Positions 35,978-54,901 are shown, counted from the first letter of the stretch. The stretch is DNA of 64,000 nt from Pseudomonas benzenivorans (GCF_033547155.1 NZ_CP137892.1:3162001-3226000); one strand, 5' to 3'. Notes: generated by a model from the sequence alone, not told the origin. Made by a program: numbers and translations.

Positions 35978-36823
35978 TCAACCGCGCAGGGCCTCGGCAT
36001 GATGACGCAGATGGTCATCGATGAAGCTGGCGATGAAGTAGTAGCTGTGGTCGTAGCCCGGCTGCAGACGCAGAGTCAGCGGGTGCCCGGCGGCCTGGGC
36101 GGCGCTCTGCAGCGCCTCGGGCTTGAGCTGGCCCTCGAGGAAGTCGTCGCGGTCACCCTGGTCCACCAGGATCGGCAGCTTCTCCCTGGCCTCGGCGAGC
36201 AAGGCGCAGGCATCCCACTCGCGCCAGCGCGAACGTTCCTCGCCGAGGAAGCGGGAGAAGGCCTTCTCGCCCCAGGGGCAGCTCATCGGGTTGCTGATCG
36301 GCGAGAAGGCCGACAGCGATTGGTAGCGCCCCGGGTTGCGCAGCGCACAGACCAGCGCGCCATGGCCGCCCATGGAGTGGCCGCTGATGCCGCGCTTGTC
36401 CGAGACCGGGAAGTTGGCCTCGATCAGCGCCGGCAGCTCCTGCACCACGTAGTCGTGCATGCGGTAGTGGCGGGCCCAGGGCTCCTGGGTGGCATTGAGG
36501 TAGAAGCCGGCGCCCTTGCCGAAGTCCCAGGCGCCGTCTGGGTCACCGGGCACATCGTCGCCACGCGGACTGGTGTCCGGCGCCACTATGATCAGCCCCA
36601 GCTCGGCCGCCAGGCGCTGGGCGCCGGCCTTCTGCATGAAGTTCTCGTCGGTGCAGGTCAGGCCGCTCAACCAGTACAGCACCGGCAGCTTGGCGCCCTG
36701 CTCGGCCTGCGGCGGCAGGTAGACGGCGAAGACCATGTCACAGCTCAGGGTGCTGGAATGGTGACGATAACGTTTATGCCAGCCGCCGAAGCTCTTCTGG
36801 CAGGAGATATTTTCCAGGGTCAT
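35978..36823 (-). CDS. fghA: S-formylglutathione hydrolase FghA
   Basis: A 281-residue alpha/beta hydrolase releasing formate and glutathione, second step of glutathione-dependent formaldehyde oxidation. Nucleophile Ser150 in [10 protein letters not shown]; Asp in DQGDRDDFL and His in GYDHSYYF complete the triad. [16 protein letters not shown] and [14 protein letters not shown] are family hallmarks. Start [10 protein letters not shown] at 36823. Downstream of adhC, with a hairpin-bearing 84-base gap between. Confidence 0.95.
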   Translation of the reverse strand: MTLENISCQKSFGGWHKRYRHHSSTLSCDMVFAVYLPPQAEQGAKLPVLYWLSGLTCTDENFMQKAGAQRLAAELGLIIVAPDTSPRGDDVPGDPDGAWDFGKGAGFYLNATQEPWARHYRMHDYVVQELPALIEANFPVSDKRGISGHSMGGHGALVCALRNPGRYQSLSAFSPISNPMSCPWGEKAFSRFLGEERSRWREWDACALLAEAREKLPILVDQGDRDDFLEGQLKPEALQSAAQAAGHPLTLRLQPGYDHSYYFIASFIDDHLRHHAEALRG

Positions 36824-36837
36824 GGGATTCTCCGTGG

Positions 36838-36865
36838 GGCGGAAAAGCACGCAGCATTTTCCGCC
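36838..36865. repeat. inverted repeat between adhC and fghA
   Basis: GGCGGAAAA and TTTTCCGCC arms with a ten-base loop, inside the adhC-fghA gap. On the minus strand the right arm is followed by CCCACGG, not a T-run, so an intercistronic stability hairpin is more likely than a terminator. Confidence 0.55.
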
Positions 36866-36907
36866 ACTGGGCGGTGGAGGCCGCAAGCGACATCCACCCT
36901 AGGCCAA

Positions 36908-38062
<1,155 letters not shown>

Positions 38063-38102
38063 TCAGTCACTTTTGGTGAATAATCGGATAAACAGCAAAA
38101 GA

Positions 38103-38125
38103 TTATTGCCAACCAGGGACAATAA
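38103..38125. promoter_or_regulatory. candidate GfnR operator, LysR-type T-N11-A palindrome
   Basis: TTATTG-N11-CAATAA in the 157-base gap between divergent adhC and gfnR. The spacing and symmetry fit LysR recognition boxes. Confidence 0.5.
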
Positions 38126-38177
38126 ACCCCGTCAACACCTAGAATCGCGCCATTGTCACCCCGTTAGGAGCCTCTCG

Positions 38178-39077
38178 ATGAACCGCTGGGAAGGCCTGGA
38201 TGAATTCGTCGCGGTCGCCGAATGCGGCCAGTTCACCGCCGCCGCCGAACGCCTGGGCCTGTCCTCGTCTCAGGTCAGCCGGCAGATCGCCCGCCTGGAG
38301 GAGCGCCTGCAGACCCGCCTGTTCTACCGCAGCACCCGGCGGGTGGCGCTGACCGAGGCGGGGCAGACCTTTCTGCAGCATTGCCAGCGCCTGCAGGATG
38401 CCCGCGAGGAGGCGCTGCGCGCGGTCGGCGACCTGGGCAGTGAGCCCAAGGGCCTGCTGCGCATGACCTGCGCGGTGGCCTATGGCGAGCGCTTCATCGT
38501 GCCCCTGGTGACCGACTTCATGAGTCGCCACCCGCAGCTACGGGTCGAGATCGAGCTGAGCAACCGTACCCTGGACATGGTCCAGGAGGGCCTGGACCTG
38601 GCCATCCGCCTGGGTCGTTTGCAGGACTCGCGCCTGGTGGCCACGCGCCTGGCGCCGCGGCAGATGTACCTGTGCGCGGCGCCGGCCTACCTGCAACGCT
38701 ACGGTCGCCCGCACAGCCTGTCGGAACTCGGCCGGCACAATTGCCTGATCGGCAGCTCGGATATCTGGACCTTCCAGCTCGACGGTCGCGAGTCGAGCCA
38801 ACGGGTGCAGGGCAACTGGCGCTGCAACAGTGGCCAGGCGGTGCTGGACGCGGCGCTGCGCGGCCTCGGCCTGTGCCAGCTGCCGGACTACTACGTGCTG
38901 GAGCACCTGCACAGTGGCGCCCTGGTCTCGCTGCTGGCCAATCAGCAGCCGCCGAACACCGCGGTCTGGGCACTCTATCCCCAGCAACGCCACCTGTCGC
39001 CCAAGGTGCGCCAGCTGGTGGACTTCCTCAAGGCCGGCATGGCGCAACGTGCGGAGTATCGGGTGAGTCCGCTCTAG
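38178..39077 (+). CDS. gfnR: LysR-family regulator GfnR
   Basis: A 299-residue LysR regulator. Helix-turn-helix near residues 1-60 (GLDEFVAVAECGQFTAAAERLGLSSSQVSRQIARLEERL), then a CrgA-type effector domain (PKGLLRMTCAVAYGERFIVPLV). The position beside adhC-fghA matches GfnR of P. aeruginosa, which activates glutathione-dependent formaldehyde removal, for instance during choline or glycine betaine breakdown. A TTAGGAG ribosome site precedes the ATG. Confidence 0.88.
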   Translation: MNRWEGLDEFVAVAECGQFTAAAERLGLSSSQVSRQIARLEERLQTRLFYRSTRRVALTEAGQTFLQHCQRLQDAREEALRAVGDLGSEPKGLLRMTCAVAYGERFIVPLVTDFMSRHPQLRVEIELSNRTLDMVQEGLDLAIRLGRLQDSRLVATRLAPRQMYLCAAPAYLQRYGRPHSLSELGRHNCLIGSSDIWTFQLDGRESSQRVQGNWRCNSGQAVLDAALRGLGLCQLPDYYVLEHLHSGALVSLLANQQPPNTAVWALYPQQRHLSPKVRQLVDFLKAGMAQRAEYRVSPL

Positions 39078-39174
39078 GGTTAGACCCGAGGCCGTAGCCC
39101 ACCGAGCCATAGCTGGCACCAGCGACCCGACGGGTTACCCCGCTGTCGCGATCCATCCAGCCGAGGCAGACCGT

Positions 39175-39885
39175 TCAGTCCTTGCGTGCCCAATGCCGGC
39201 GCACCCAGTCGAGGTCTTCCGGACGGGTGACCTTGAGGTTGTCGGCACGCCCCTCGATCAGGCGCGGCGCCAGGCCCGCCCACTCGATGGCCGAGGCCTC
39301 GTCGGTGACCGCCACGCCAGCCACCAGGGCATCGGACAGGGCGCGATAGAGTTGGCCGAGGCGGAACATTTGCGGCGTGTAGGCCTGCCAGATCGGCGCC
39401 CGGTCGACGGTCTCCCGCACCCGGCCATCGGCTCCGGCGCGCTTGAGGGTATCGCGTGCCGGCACGGCGAGCAGCCCGCCGACCGGATCGCCGGCCAACT
39501 CGGCGAGCAACCTGTCCAGGTCGTCCCGCGCCAGATTGGGTCGCGCCGCATCGTGCACCAATACCCAGTCCCGCTCCTCGGCACCCAGCTCGGTCAGGCG
39601 CTGCAGACCGCCCAGCACCGAGTCGGCACGCTCACGGCCACCCGCAGCTCGTTCAATCCGCGGGTCCCCGGCGCAGGCCAGGGTCGGCCAGTAGGGGTCG
39701 TCGCCGGCCAGGCTGACGACCAGGCCACGCAGCTGCGGGTGCTCGAGGAAGCAGGCCAGGCTGTGTTCGAGAATGGTCTTGCCGGCCAGTTCGAGGTACT
39801 GCTTGGGTCGATCGGCGCGCATGCGGCTGCCGACGCCGGCGGCCGGAATCAGGACCCAGAACGGGGGCAACATGGCGGCGCTCAT
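39175..39885 (-). CDS. ispD: 2-C-methyl-D-erythritol 4-phosphate cytidylyltransferase IspD
   Basis: A 236-residue MEP-pathway enzyme that forms CDP-ME from CTP. CTP loop PAAGVGSRM at residues 14-22 with Lys28 in RPKQYLEL; VLVHDAARPNLARDDLDRLL; TDEASAIEWAG; and DNLKVTRPEDL near the end. Start at 39885 overlaps the ftsB stop (ATGA). Separate from ispF here, 4 kb away, rather than fused or adjacent. Confidence 0.95.
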   Translation of the reverse strand: MSAAMLPPFWVLIPAAGVGSRMRADRPKQYLELAGKTILEHSLACFLEHPQLRGLVVSLAGDDPYWPTLACAGDPRIERAAGGRERADSVLGGLQRLTELGAEERDWVLVHDAARPNLARDDLDRLLAELAGDPVGGLLAVPARDTLKRAGADGRVRETVDRAPIWQAYTPQMFRLGQLYRALSDALVAGVAVTDEASAIEWAGLAPRLIEGRADNLKVTRPEDLDWVRRHWARKD

Positions 39886-40160
39886 TCGACCAACTGGTAG
39901 AGGGTCTCGCCCTCTTTGACCATGCCCAGTTCGTGACGGGCGCGCTCCTCGACGGTCTCCATGCCCTTCTTCAGCTCCAGCACCTCGGCCTCGAGGATAC
40001 GGTTGCGCTCCAGCAGGCGCCGATTCTCCCCCTGCTGCTCGGCGATCTGCCGCTTCAGCTCGGTGGCCTGGGCCAGGCTGCCCTCGCCCACCCAGAGGCG
40101 GTACTGCAGACCCGCCAGCAGCATTACCAAGACCAACCACAACCAATAGGGGCTACGCAT
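39882..40160 (-). CDS. ftsB: cell division protein FtsB
   Basis: A 92-residue bitopic membrane protein of the FtsQLB complex that signals septal peptidoglycan synthesis. One transmembrane helix near the N-terminus (YWLWLVLVMLLAGLQYRLWVG), then a periplasmic coiled coil (QATELKRQIAEQQGENRRLLERNRILEAEVLELKKG, quoted region residues 31-66) and the family ERARHELGMVKEGETLYQ. Start at 40160. Preceded by the eno terminator. Confidence 0.93.
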   Translation of the reverse strand: MRSPYWLWLVLVMLLAGLQYRLWVGEGSLAQATELKRQIAEQQGENRRLLERNRILEAEVLELKKGMETVEERARHELGMVKEGETLYQLVE

Positions 40161-40181
40161 AGGGAGAAGAGTATCCGAACG

Positions 40182-40210
40182 AAAAAGGGGCGACTCGCGC
40201 CGCCCCTCTT
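40182..40210 (-). terminator. terminator of eno
   Basis: On the minus strand AGGGGCG, an eight-base loop, CGCCCCT and a T-run, between eno and ftsB. Confidence 0.8.
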
Positions 40211-40225
40211 TTACCACGACTGAGT

Positions 40226-44169
<3,944 letters not shown>

Positions 44170-44301
44170 TCAGCGCCGCCGGGGAAAGCGAAGGAAGGCC
44201 GAAGCCCCCAATTACGGATACGCCGCAATTGGCAAGCCGTCACCGACTCCGGTTCTCGCGAGGAAAGGGAGTCAGCAAAAGCTCGGATAAGACGGGAGCG
44301 T

Positions 44302-44330
44302 AGTCTACCGGAAAGGCCCTATCAGCTCAA
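44302..44330 (-). promoter_or_regulatory. candidate pyrG promoter
   Basis: On the minus strand -35 TTGAGC, a 17-base spacer and -10 TAGACT. The -35 lies within the last codons of tilS. Confidence 0.55.
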
Positions 44331-45638
44331 ACCTGGATCGCACACCGGCGGCTGCCAGCCGAGCCGCCAACTACCGTCGCCGGCACCATCCAAACCTGGC
44401 AGATTGGCCACCGCCCGCACCTCGCCGTCACACAGCAGCAACGGCAGGCGACCACGCACGAAGGCCGGCACCCGGCGCTCGTTGAGCAGGCGCTTGAGGT
44501 CGCGGTGGCCGCGCCCCGGCAGCGCCATGCGCTCGCCGCCCTGGCGATAGGCCAGGCGCCACTCGCCCTGGGCGGGCAAGCAGCCCTCGATACGTACAGA
44601 GCCATTGCCCGGCAATGCCAGCGCCTTATCGGCCTCGAGCGTCAGCAGCGGGCACACCGGCGCCAGCAGCCAGTCGCCGGCCAGCCACCACAACCGCTGG
44701 TCGGCCCGGTGCAGCTCGCCGGTCGCCAGACGCCACACCGGCGCGGCATCGCCAGCCGCCTCTCGCAGGCCCTGCCAGCCGGCCCAGTGTTCGGCATCCG
44801 GCATAGGCGTCAACGCGCGCAACCAGTGACGCAGGGCATTGCGCTGGCGCGCCGAGCTCAGGGCACACAGGGGCGGCAGGGCCAGGCTCGGCAGCGGCAA
44901 CCAGGCCAACGGGCCGGGCGCCTCGGCCGCCTGCAGGTCCAGCTGCGCCAGCTCGTCGAGCAACTGCGCCGCCTCGCCGAGCTGCCGCGCCGAGCGCGCC
45001 AGGCTGCGCTCGGCTTGCGGCCAGCGCGTGCGCAGCAGCGGCATGACCCGCTGACGCAGATAGTTGCGGGCGAAGCGGCCATCGGCATTGCTCGGGTCCT
45101 CGACCCAGGACAGGCGGTGCTCGGCGGCATAGGCCTCCAGCTCGGCCCGCGGACAGTCCAGCAGCGGGCGCAGCAGATGCCCCCGTCCCAAGGCGCGGCT
45201 CGCCGGCATGCCCGCCAGACCGCGCACCCCGCCGCCGCGCAGCAGGCGAAACAGCAGGGTCTCGGCCTGGTCGTCGCGGTGCTGGGCAGCCAGCAGCAAC
45301 TCGCCGGGCGCCAGGGCCGCGACGAACGCCGCGTAGCGCGCCTCGCGTGCGGCACGCTCGAGGCTGGCGCCGGGCGGCACCACGACCGCCTCGACCCGCA
45401 AGGGCACACCGAGCGCGTCGCACACCCGCCGACAATGCTCCGGCCAGGCGTCGGCCGCGGCCTGCAGGCCGTGATGCACATGGATGGCGGAAATCGGCGG
45501 CAGCGCCTCGCGTTGCGCGAGGCCGGCCAGCAGGTGCAGCAGCACGGTGGAGTCCAGGCCGCCGGAGAAGGCGATGCGCCAGGCCGGCGCATCGCGCCAA
45601 GGCGCCAGACGCTCCAGCACCCTGGAGTGCAGGCTCAT
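44322..45638 (-). CDS. tilS: tRNA(Ile)-lysidine synthetase TilS
   Basis: A 438-residue ATP-pyrophosphatase that converts C34 of the AUA-reading tRNA-Ile to lysidine, essential for decoding. PP-loop SGGLDS at residues 25-30; HRDDQAETLLFRLLRGGGVRGLAGM; DPSNADGRFARNYLRQ; C-terminal substrate-recognition domain (GHRDLKRLLNERRVPAFVRGRLPLL). The start codon abuts the accA stop directly. Confidence 0.95.
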   Translation of the reverse strand: MSLHSRVLERLAPWRDAPAWRIAFSGGLDSTVLLHLLAGLAQREALPPISAIHVHHGLQAAADAWPEHCRRVCDALGVPLRVEAVVVPPGASLERAAREARYAAFVAALAPGELLLAAQHRDDQAETLLFRLLRGGGVRGLAGMPASRALGRGHLLRPLLDCPRAELEAYAAEHRLSWVEDPSNADGRFARNYLRQRVMPLLRTRWPQAERSLARSARQLGEAAQLLDELAQLDLQAAEAPGPLAWLPLPSLALPPLCALSSARQRNALRHWLRALTPMPDAEHWAGWQGLREAAGDAAPVWRLATGELHRADQRLWWLAGDWLLAPVCPLLTLEADKALALPGNGSVRIEGCLPAQGEWRLAYRQGGERMALPGRGHRDLKRLLNERRVPAFVRGRLPLLLCDGEVRAVANLPGLDGAGDGSWRLGWQPPVCDPGLS

Positions 45639-46589
45639 TTAGGCGATGCCGTAGCTCATCAGGCGCTCGTAGCGGCGCGCCAGCAGCTCCGTGGCATCGA
45701 GCTTCTTCAGGATGGCCAGCTGGGCCGTCAGCTCCTGACGGATCGACTCGGCCGCCGCGGCCGGGTCGCTGTGGGCGCCCCCCAGGGGCTCGGCGATCAC
45801 CTTGTCGACGATGCCCAGGCCCTTCAGACGCTCGGCGGTGATGCCCATGGCCTCGGCCGCATCCGGGGCCTTCTCGGCGGTCTTCCACAGGATCGAGGCG
45901 CAACCTTCCGGCGAGATCACCGAGTAGGTCGAATACTGCAGCATGTTCAGACGATCGCAGACGCCAATCGCCAGGGCGCCGCCGGAGCCGCCCTCGCCGA
46001 TCACGGTGGCGATGATCGGGGTCTTCAGCCGCGCCATCACCCGCAGGTTCCAGGCGATCGCCTCGCTCTGCCCGCGCTCCTCGGCGTCGATGCCCGGATA
46101 GGCGCCGGGGGTGTCGATGAAGGTGAGGATCGGCATCTTGAAGCGTTCGGCCATTTCCATCAGGCGGCAGGCCTTGCGGTAGCCCTCCGGACGCGGCATG
46201 CCGAAGTTGCGACGGACCTTCTCGCGCACGTCGCGGCCCTTCTGATGGCCGATGACCATCACCGGCTCGCCGTCCAGGCGCGCCACGCCGCCGACGATCG
46301 CGGCGTCGTCGGAGAAGTGACGGTCGCCGTGCAGCTCGTCGAACTCGGTGAAGATGTGCTGCAGGTAATCGAGGGTATAGGGGCGGCGCGGATGACGGGC
46401 CAGCTGGGCGATCTGCCAGCTGGTCAGGTTGCCGAAAATGCTTTCGGTCAGGGCGCTGCTCTTGTCCTGCAGGCGGGCGATCTCTTCGTTGATGTTCAAC
46501 GCGTTGTCGTTACCCACCAAGCGAAGCTCTTCGATCTTGGCTTGCAGGTCGGCGATCGGCTGTTCGAAATCGAGAAAGTTCGGGTTCAT
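45639..46589 (-). CDS. accA: acetyl-CoA carboxylase carboxyltransferase subunit alpha AccA
   Basis: A 316-residue subunit that, with AccD, transfers carboxyl from biotin to acetyl-CoA to give malonyl-CoA. Start [22 protein letters not shown]; hallmarks [50 protein letters not shown] and [20 protein letters not shown]. Downstream of dnaE with a 135-base gap. Confidence 0.97.
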   Translation of the reverse strand: MNPNFLDFEQPIADLQAKIEELRLVGNDNALNINEEIARLQDKSSALTESIFGNLTSWQIAQLARHPRRPYTLDYLQHIFTEFDELHGDRHFSDDAAIVGGVARLDGEPVMVIGHQKGRDVREKVRRNFGMPRPEGYRKACRLMEMAERFKMPILTFIDTPGAYPGIDAEERGQSEAIAWNLRVMARLKTPIIATVIGEGGSGGALAIGVCDRLNMLQYSTYSVISPEGCASILWKTAEKAPDAAEAMGITAERLKGLGIVDKVIAEPLGGAHSDPAAAAESIRQELTAQLAILKKLDATELLARRYERLMSYGIA

Positions 46590-46724
46590 AGTCATCCGTC
46601 TTGCGTCGACGGCCAAGCGGCCGGGGAGCTGTATCCGTTTCGCGCCCTACCTTAAGGGATCGGGCGCATCGAGGTCGACACCCAATAATGTGTCGGGCCA
46701 ACTGGCGAGGCTCGGCCTCGCCTA

Positions 46725-50252
<3,528 letters not shown>

Positions 50253-50269
50253 GGCAAGCCTATGCAGAA

Positions 50270-50302
50270 CACGAAAACGACAAGGCCCGGATTGTACCGG
50301 GC
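50270..50302 (-). terminator. possible weak terminator between rnhB and dnaE
   Basis: On the minus strand GCCCGG-TACAAT-CCGGGC followed by CTTGTCGTTTTC. The T-run is interrupted, so termination is likely partial at best. Confidence 0.35.
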
Positions 50303-50341
50303 TCGGGGATAAAGGCCAGAGACGCGAGCCGCAGGCTGCCC

Positions 50342-50938
50342 CTAAGGCTCCAGCAGGGCCCGCACCGGCGCGAAGGAGCGCCGGTGAATGGGCGTCGGCC
50401 CCAGGCGACGCAGGGCCTCCAGATGGACCGGCGTGGGGTAGCCCTTGTGCCCGGCGATACCGTAGCCGGGATACTGCAGGTCGAGCTGCTGCATCTCGCG
50501 ATCGCGGCTGACCTTTGCCAGGATCGAGGCCGCAGCGATCGCCGGCACCTGGCTGTCGCCCTTGACCACCGCCGCACTGGGCACCGACAGGCGCGGGCAG
50601 CGATTGCCGTCGATCAGCGCCAGCTTGGGTGTCACGCTCAGGCCCTCGACCGCACGCTGCATGGCCAGCAGGGTGGCCTGGAGGATGTTCAGACGGTCGA
50701 TCTCCTCCACCTCGGCGCGGGCGATGCACCAGGCCAGGGCCTTCTCACGGATCTCCTCGAACAGCTGCTCGCGGCGGGCCTCGCTGAGCTTCTTCGAATC
50801 GTTCAGGCCGTGGATCGGCCGGGCCGGATCGAGGATCACCGCCGCGGTGACCACGGCGCCGCACAGCGGACCACGACCGACCTCGTCGACCCCGGCCACC
50901 AGCTCCTGCACCTGGGTGAAATCCAGCCCCAGCTGCAT
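50342..50938 (-). CDS. rnhB: ribonuclease HII RnhB
   Basis: A 198-residue enzyme that nicks at ribonucleotides in DNA. Acidic catalytic residues Asp18 and Glu19 in [13 protein letters not shown], and the Asp in [26 protein letters not shown] and [14 protein letters not shown] are family blocks. The ATG overlaps the lpxB stop by one base (TGATG). Confidence 0.95.
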   Translation of the reverse strand: MQLGLDFTQVQELVAGVDEVGRGPLCGAVVTAAVILDPARPIHGLNDSKKLSEARREQLFEEIREKALAWCIARAEVEEIDRLNILQATLLAMQRAVEGLSVTPKLALIDGNRCPRLSVPSAAVVKGDSQVPAIAAASILAKVSRDREMQQLDLQYPGYGIAGHKGYPTPVHLEALRRLGPTPIHRRSFAPVRALLEP

Positions 50939-52071
50939 CAGGCGCGCCCGGCCAGTTCGAGCACGGCCTGAGCCGCCTGGACCGAAGCGTCACGGCGCAA
51001 CGCGCGATGAATCACATCGAAGCCCTCGGTCTGCACCTCGCCATCCTCCAGCAGCGGCGCCAAATGCTGCGCCAGGCTCTCCGGCGTCGCCGCGTCCTGG
51101 ATCAGCTCGGGCACCAGCAGGCGCTCGGCCAACAGATTGGGCAAGGAGATGTAGGGGCTCTTCACCAGGCGCTTGAGGATCCGGTAGGTCAAGGGCGCGA
51201 CCCGGTAGGCCACCACCATCGGCCGCTTGTACAGCAGCGCCTCCAGGGTGGCGGTGCCGGAGGCGATCAACACCGCGTCGCAGGCGGCCAGCACCTCGTG
51301 GGAGCGGCCGTCCACCAGGGTCAGGGGCAGATCGCGGTCGACCAGCAGCTGCTCGAGCTGGGCGCGGCGCTCCGGACTGGCGCTCGGCAGCACGAAGCGA
51401 ATGCCGGGGCGCAAGGCCCGCAGGCGCGTCGCTGCATCGAGGAACAAAGCGCCCAAGCGTGCCACCTCGCCGCCACGGCTGCCCGGCAGCAGGGCTACCA
51501 CCGGAGCCTCCTGCGGCAGGTCCAGGGCCGCCCGCGCGGCATGCCGCTCGGCCTGCAGGGGAATGGTATCGGCCAGCGGATGGCCGACGAAACGCACCGG
51601 CACCTGCTGGGCGTCGTAGAACTTCGCCTCGAAGGGGAACAGGCAGAGCATCAGGTCGCAGGCCTGACGAATCTTCAGCACGCGCTTCTGCCGCCAGGCC
51701 CAGACCGAGGGGCTGACGTAATGCACGGTCTTGATCCCGGCACGACGCAACTTGAGTTCGAGATCGAGATTGAAGTCCGGCGCATCGATGCCGATGAACA
51801 CGTCCGGCTTGGCCTGGATCAGGTCGCGCAGCAGGCGCCGACGCCGGCCCAGCAACTCCGGCAGGCGGCCGAGCACCTCGACCAGGCCCATCACCGCCAG
51901 ACGCTCCATGGGGAAATAGGACTCCAGGCCTTCGGCCTGCATCAGGGGTCCGCCGACACCAACGAACTCGATCCGGGCATGCTGCGCCTTGAGCGCACGC
52001 ATCAGGCCGGCGCCAAGAATATCCCCGGAGGCCTCGCCGGCCACCAGGGCGATGCGCAATGGCTGACCCAT
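50938..52071 (-). CDS. lpxB: lipid-A-disaccharide synthase LpxB
   Basis: A 377-residue peripheral membrane glycosyltransferase joining UDP-diacyl-glucosamine and lipid X. GEASGD at residues 12-17, [49 protein letters not shown] and the [20 protein letters not shown] donor site. Three bases after lpxA. Confidence 0.96.
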   Translation of the reverse strand: MGQPLRIALVAGEASGDILGAGLMRALKAQHARIEFVGVGGPLMQAEGLESYFPMERLAVMGLVEVLGRLPELLGRRRRLLRDLIQAKPDVFIGIDAPDFNLDLELKLRRAGIKTVHYVSPSVWAWRQKRVLKIRQACDLMLCLFPFEAKFYDAQQVPVRFVGHPLADTIPLQAERHAARAALDLPQEAPVVALLPGSRGGEVARLGALFLDAATRLRALRPGIRFVLPSASPERRAQLEQLLVDRDLPLTLVDGRSHEVLAACDAVLIASGTATLEALLYKRPMVVAYRVAPLTYRILKRLVKSPYISLPNLLAERLLVPELIQDAATPESLAQHLAPLLEDGEVQTEGFDVIHRALRRDASVQAAQAVLELAGRA

Positions 52072-52074
52072 GGT

Positions 52075-52851
52075 TTAGCGGGTGATGCCGCGGCTGGAAG
52101 CCTGGATCGAGTCGCGGAACACCGCAACCTCGGGAAACTGCGCCGACGGCTCGGCCAACTCGGCCAGGGCCTGTTCCACGGTCAAGCCCTGACGGTACAC
52201 CGTCTTGTACGCCCGGCGCAGGGCGGCGATGGCCTCGTTGCTGAAGCCACGGCGGCGCATGCCCTCGAAGTTCATGCTGCGCGCCTCGGCGGGGTTGCCG
52301 AAGACGGTGACATAGGCCGGCACATCCTTGCCGATGGCCGTGCCCATTCCGGAGAAACTGTGGGCACCGATGCGACAGAACTGATGCACCAGGGTGTAGC
52401 CGGAGAGGATCGCCCAGTCGTCGACGTGGACGTGACCGGCCAGCGCGGTGTTGTTCACCAGGATGCAATGGTTGGCGATCACGCTGTCGTGGCCGATATG
52501 GGCATAGGCCATGATCAGGTTGTGGTCGCCGATGGTGGTTTCGCTGCGATCCTGCACGGTGCCACGGTGGATGGTGACCCCTTCGCGAATCACGTTATGG
52601 TCGCCGATCACCAGACGCGTGGGCTCGCCCTTGTACTTGAGATCCGGAGTGTCCTCGCCGATCGAGGAAAACTGATAGATGCGGTTGTGCTTACCGATCC
52701 GGGTCGGCCCCTTGAGTATCACATGGGGCCCGACCACCGTACCCTCGCCGATCTCCACATCGGCCCCGACAATCGACCAAGGGCCGACGACGACGTCGTC
52801 GGCCAGCTTGGCGCTGGGGTCGATGATGGCGCGAGGGTCAATCAAACTCAT
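52075..52851 (-). CDS. lpxA: UDP-N-acetylglucosamine acyltransferase LpxA
   Basis: A 258-residue left-handed beta-helix enzyme, first step of lipid A synthesis. Hexapeptide repeats from [26 protein letters not shown] onward; catalytic His in [29 protein letters not shown] segment reads [23 protein letters not shown]. Overlaps fabZ by four bases. Confidence 0.96.
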   Translation of the reverse strand: MSLIDPRAIIDPSAKLADDVVVGPWSIVGADVEIGEGTVVGPHVILKGPTRIGKHNRIYQFSSIGEDTPDLKYKGEPTRLVIGDHNVIREGVTIHRGTVQDRSETTIGDHNLIMAYAHIGHDSVIANHCILVNNTALAGHVHVDDWAILSGYTLVHQFCRIGAHSFSGMGTAIGKDVPAYVTVFGNPAEARSMNFEGMRRRGFSNEAIAALRRAYKTVYRQGLTVEQALAELAEPSAQFPEVAVFRDSIQASSRGITR

Positions 52852-53288
52852 AGTTTGCGTTCCGCACAGATGATCTCGGCCGAACAGACTTCCTTGCCGT
52901 CAACGGTGGCCTTGCACTCGAACTTCCAGATGCTGCGCTTGCAGCTGAGGAACTTGGCCTCGAGCAGCAGCTGGTCGCCCGGCACCACCGGCTGACGAAA
53001 ACGCAACTTGTCCGAACCGACGAAGTAGTACAGGGTGCCATCGGAGGGTTTGGCCCCCATCATCTTGAAACCGAGGATGCCCGCGGCCTGAGCCATGGCC
53101 TCGATGATCAGCACGCCAGGCATGATCGGGTGCTGAGGAAAGTGCCCGTTGAAGAACGGCTCATTGATGCTGACATTCTTATAGGCACGAATACGCTTGC
53201 CTTCGACATCCAGCTCGGCGACCCGATCCACCAGCAGGAAGGGGTAGCGGTGCGGCAAGTATTCGCGAATTTCGTTGATGTCCATCAT
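52848..53288 (-). CDS. fabZ: 3-hydroxyacyl-ACP dehydratase FabZ
   Basis: A 146-residue hot-dog-fold dehydratase of fatty-acid elongation; it competes with LpxA/LpxD for 3-hydroxyacyl-ACP. Catalytic His49 in [14 protein letters not shown] (47-60) and Glu64. [13 protein letters not shown] at 11-23 is the family signature. A second ATG one codon downstream (53285) is equally possible. Placed between lpxD and lpxA as in most gammaproteobacteria. Confidence 0.96.
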   Translation of the reverse strand: MMDINEIREYLPHRYPFLLVDRVAELDVEGKRIRAYKNVSINEPFFNGHFPQHPIMPGVLIIEAMAQAAGILGFKMMGAKPSDGTLYYFVGSDKLRFRQPVVPGDQLLLEAKFLSCKRSIWKFECKATVDGKEVCSAEIICAERKL

Positions 53289-53336
53289 ATCCAGAGAGCC
53301 TGTAATAAAAAGAGGGGAACGCGGCAGCGGCCGGGC

Positions 53337-54395
53337 TCAGGCATCAGATGAGGCATTGTCGCCCGAGGTCACGGCGGCCAACTGCTTTTCCAGTTCTTTC
53401 AGACGCCTCGCCATGTCGTCCAGCTGTCGAATGCGTGCCGCACTCTTCCTCCACTCGCCGGCCGGCTGCATGGCCGTGCCGGACGAATAGGCACCGGGCT
53501 CGGTGATCGAGCGGGTGACCATGGTCATGCCGGTGACGAACACGCCGTCGCACACCTCGATATGCCCGACCATGCCGACGCCGCCGGCGATCATGCAGTT
53601 ACGGCCGATCTTGGTGCTGCCGGAGATACCGACGCAGCCGGCCATGGCGGTGTTATCGCCGATCTGCACGTTGTGCGCGATCATGATCTGGTTGTCCAGC
53701 TTGACGCCATTACCGATCAGGGTATCGGCCAGGGCGCCGCGATCGATGGTGGTGTTGGCGCCGATCTCGACATCGTCGCCGATGACCACGCCACCGATCT
53801 GCGCGATCTTCTGCCAGACGCCCTTCTCGTTGGCGAAGCCGAAGCCCTCGCCACCGATCACCGCCCCCGATTGGATCACCACCCGCTTGCCGATCCGCAC
53901 GTCGTGATACAGGGTCACCCGCGGGGCAATCCAGCCGCCCTCGCCGATGACCGAACGCGCGCCGACCACGCAATGGGCGCCCAGGCTCACCCCGGCGGCG
54001 ATCTGCGCGCCGCTTTCCACAACGGCATAGGGACCGATGCTGGCACTGGGGTCGATCAGGGCATCGACGGCGATCGAGGCCGTCGGGTGCACGCCCGCCG
54101 CGGCCCGGGGCTTGCGGTCGAACAGATGGGAAAGCTCGGCGTAGGCCAGGTAGGGATTGGCGACGATCAGTGCATCGCCCTTATAGCCCTCGGCATCGGC
54201 TGCGGTGAGCAGCACCGCACCGGCCTGGCAGTCGCCGAGGTACTTGCGGTACTGCGGATTGGCGAGAAAACTCAGCTGCTCGGCACCGGCTTCCTGCAGG
54301 GTCGCCAGGCCGCGGATCGGCTTGTCGGCGCCCCCCCGCAGGGTGGCGCCCAGGCGCTCGGCCAGCTGACCGAGGGTGAACACGGCGGCCCCCAT
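53337..54395 (-). CDS. lpxD: UDP-3-O-(3-hydroxyacyl)glucosamine N-acyltransferase LpxD
   Basis: A 352-residue trimeric beta-helix acyltransferase, third step of lipid A synthesis. N-terminal uridine-binding domain ([38 protein letters not shown]), hexapeptide repeats, catalytic His in [16 protein letters not shown], and a C-terminal helix ([19 protein letters not shown]). ATG at 54395 follows the skp stop by two bases; a TTG two codons earlier overlaps that stop. Confidence 0.96.
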   Translation of the reverse strand: MGAAVFTLGQLAERLGATLRGGADKPIRGLATLQEAGAEQLSFLANPQYRKYLGDCQAGAVLLTAADAEGYKGDALIVANPYLAYAELSHLFDRKPRAAAGVHPTASIAVDALIDPSASIGPYAVVESGAQIAAGVSLGAHCVVGARSVIGEGGWIAPRVTLYHDVRIGKRVVIQSGAVIGGEGFGFANEKGVWQKIAQIGGVVIGDDVEIGANTTIDRGALADTLIGNGVKLDNQIMIAHNVQIGDNTAMAGCVGISGSTKIGRNCMIAGGVGMVGHIEVCDGVFVTGMTMVTRSITEPGAYSSGTAMQPAGEWRKSAARIRQLDDMARRLKELEKQLAAVTSGDNASSDA

Positions 54396-54397
54396 GA

Positions 54398-54901
54398 TCA
54401 ACGCAGCTGGTTCATGCGCTCGATGACTTGCAGCGTGATGTCGAACTGGGGTTTGACATCGATCACCGCGCCACGCTCGAGCACCAGGTCGTAGTTGCCC
54501 TTCTTGATCACTTCCTCGACCGCCTTGTCCAGGTTCGGCTTGAGCTTCTTGAGCATGTCGCGATCGGCGACGGCCTTGGCCTCGTTCAGTTCCTTGGACT
54601 GGAACTGGAAGTCACGGGCCTTCTGCTTGAATTCCAGCTCCAGGCGCTCGCGCTCGGCCTGCTGCATCTTCTCGCCGTCCTTGACCAGGCGATCCTGGAT
54701 GCGCTTGGCATCACCCTCCAGGGTCTTGAGCTTGTTCAGCTGCGGGCCGAACTTCTTCTCGGCATCCACGGCATAGCGCTTGGCCGCATCGGACTCGAGC
54801 AGGGCCATCTGATAGTTGAGAACGGCCACCTTCATCTCGGCGAACGCCGGGGTCGCCAGCAGGGCAGCACTTAACAGAACCAGTTGAGTCAACTTACGCA
54901 C
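54398..54901 (-). CDS. skp: periplasmic chaperone Skp/OmpH
   Basis: A 167-residue trimeric chaperone for outer-membrane proteins. Signal peptide about residues 1-22 ([19 protein letters not shown]), then [20 protein letters not shown] and long charged helices forming tentacle arms. The start is a GTG at 54901, fixed by an AGGAG site seven bases upstream; no ATG fits. Lies between bamA and lpxD, as usual. Confidence 0.93.
   Translation of the reverse strand: MRKLTQLVLLSAALLATPAFAEMKVAVLNYQMALLESDAAKRYAVDAEKKFGPQLNKLKTLEGDAKRIQDRLVKDGEKMQQAERERLELEFKQKARDFQFQSKELNEAKAVADRDMLKKLKPNLDKAVEEVIKKGNYDLVLERGAVIDVKPQFDITLQVIERMNQLR

Noticed and set aside
46676..46695. CGACAC/GTGTCG inverted repeat in the dnaE-accA gap
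   Set aside because: Short stem, eight-base loop and no T-run; could be chance in GC-rich DNA.
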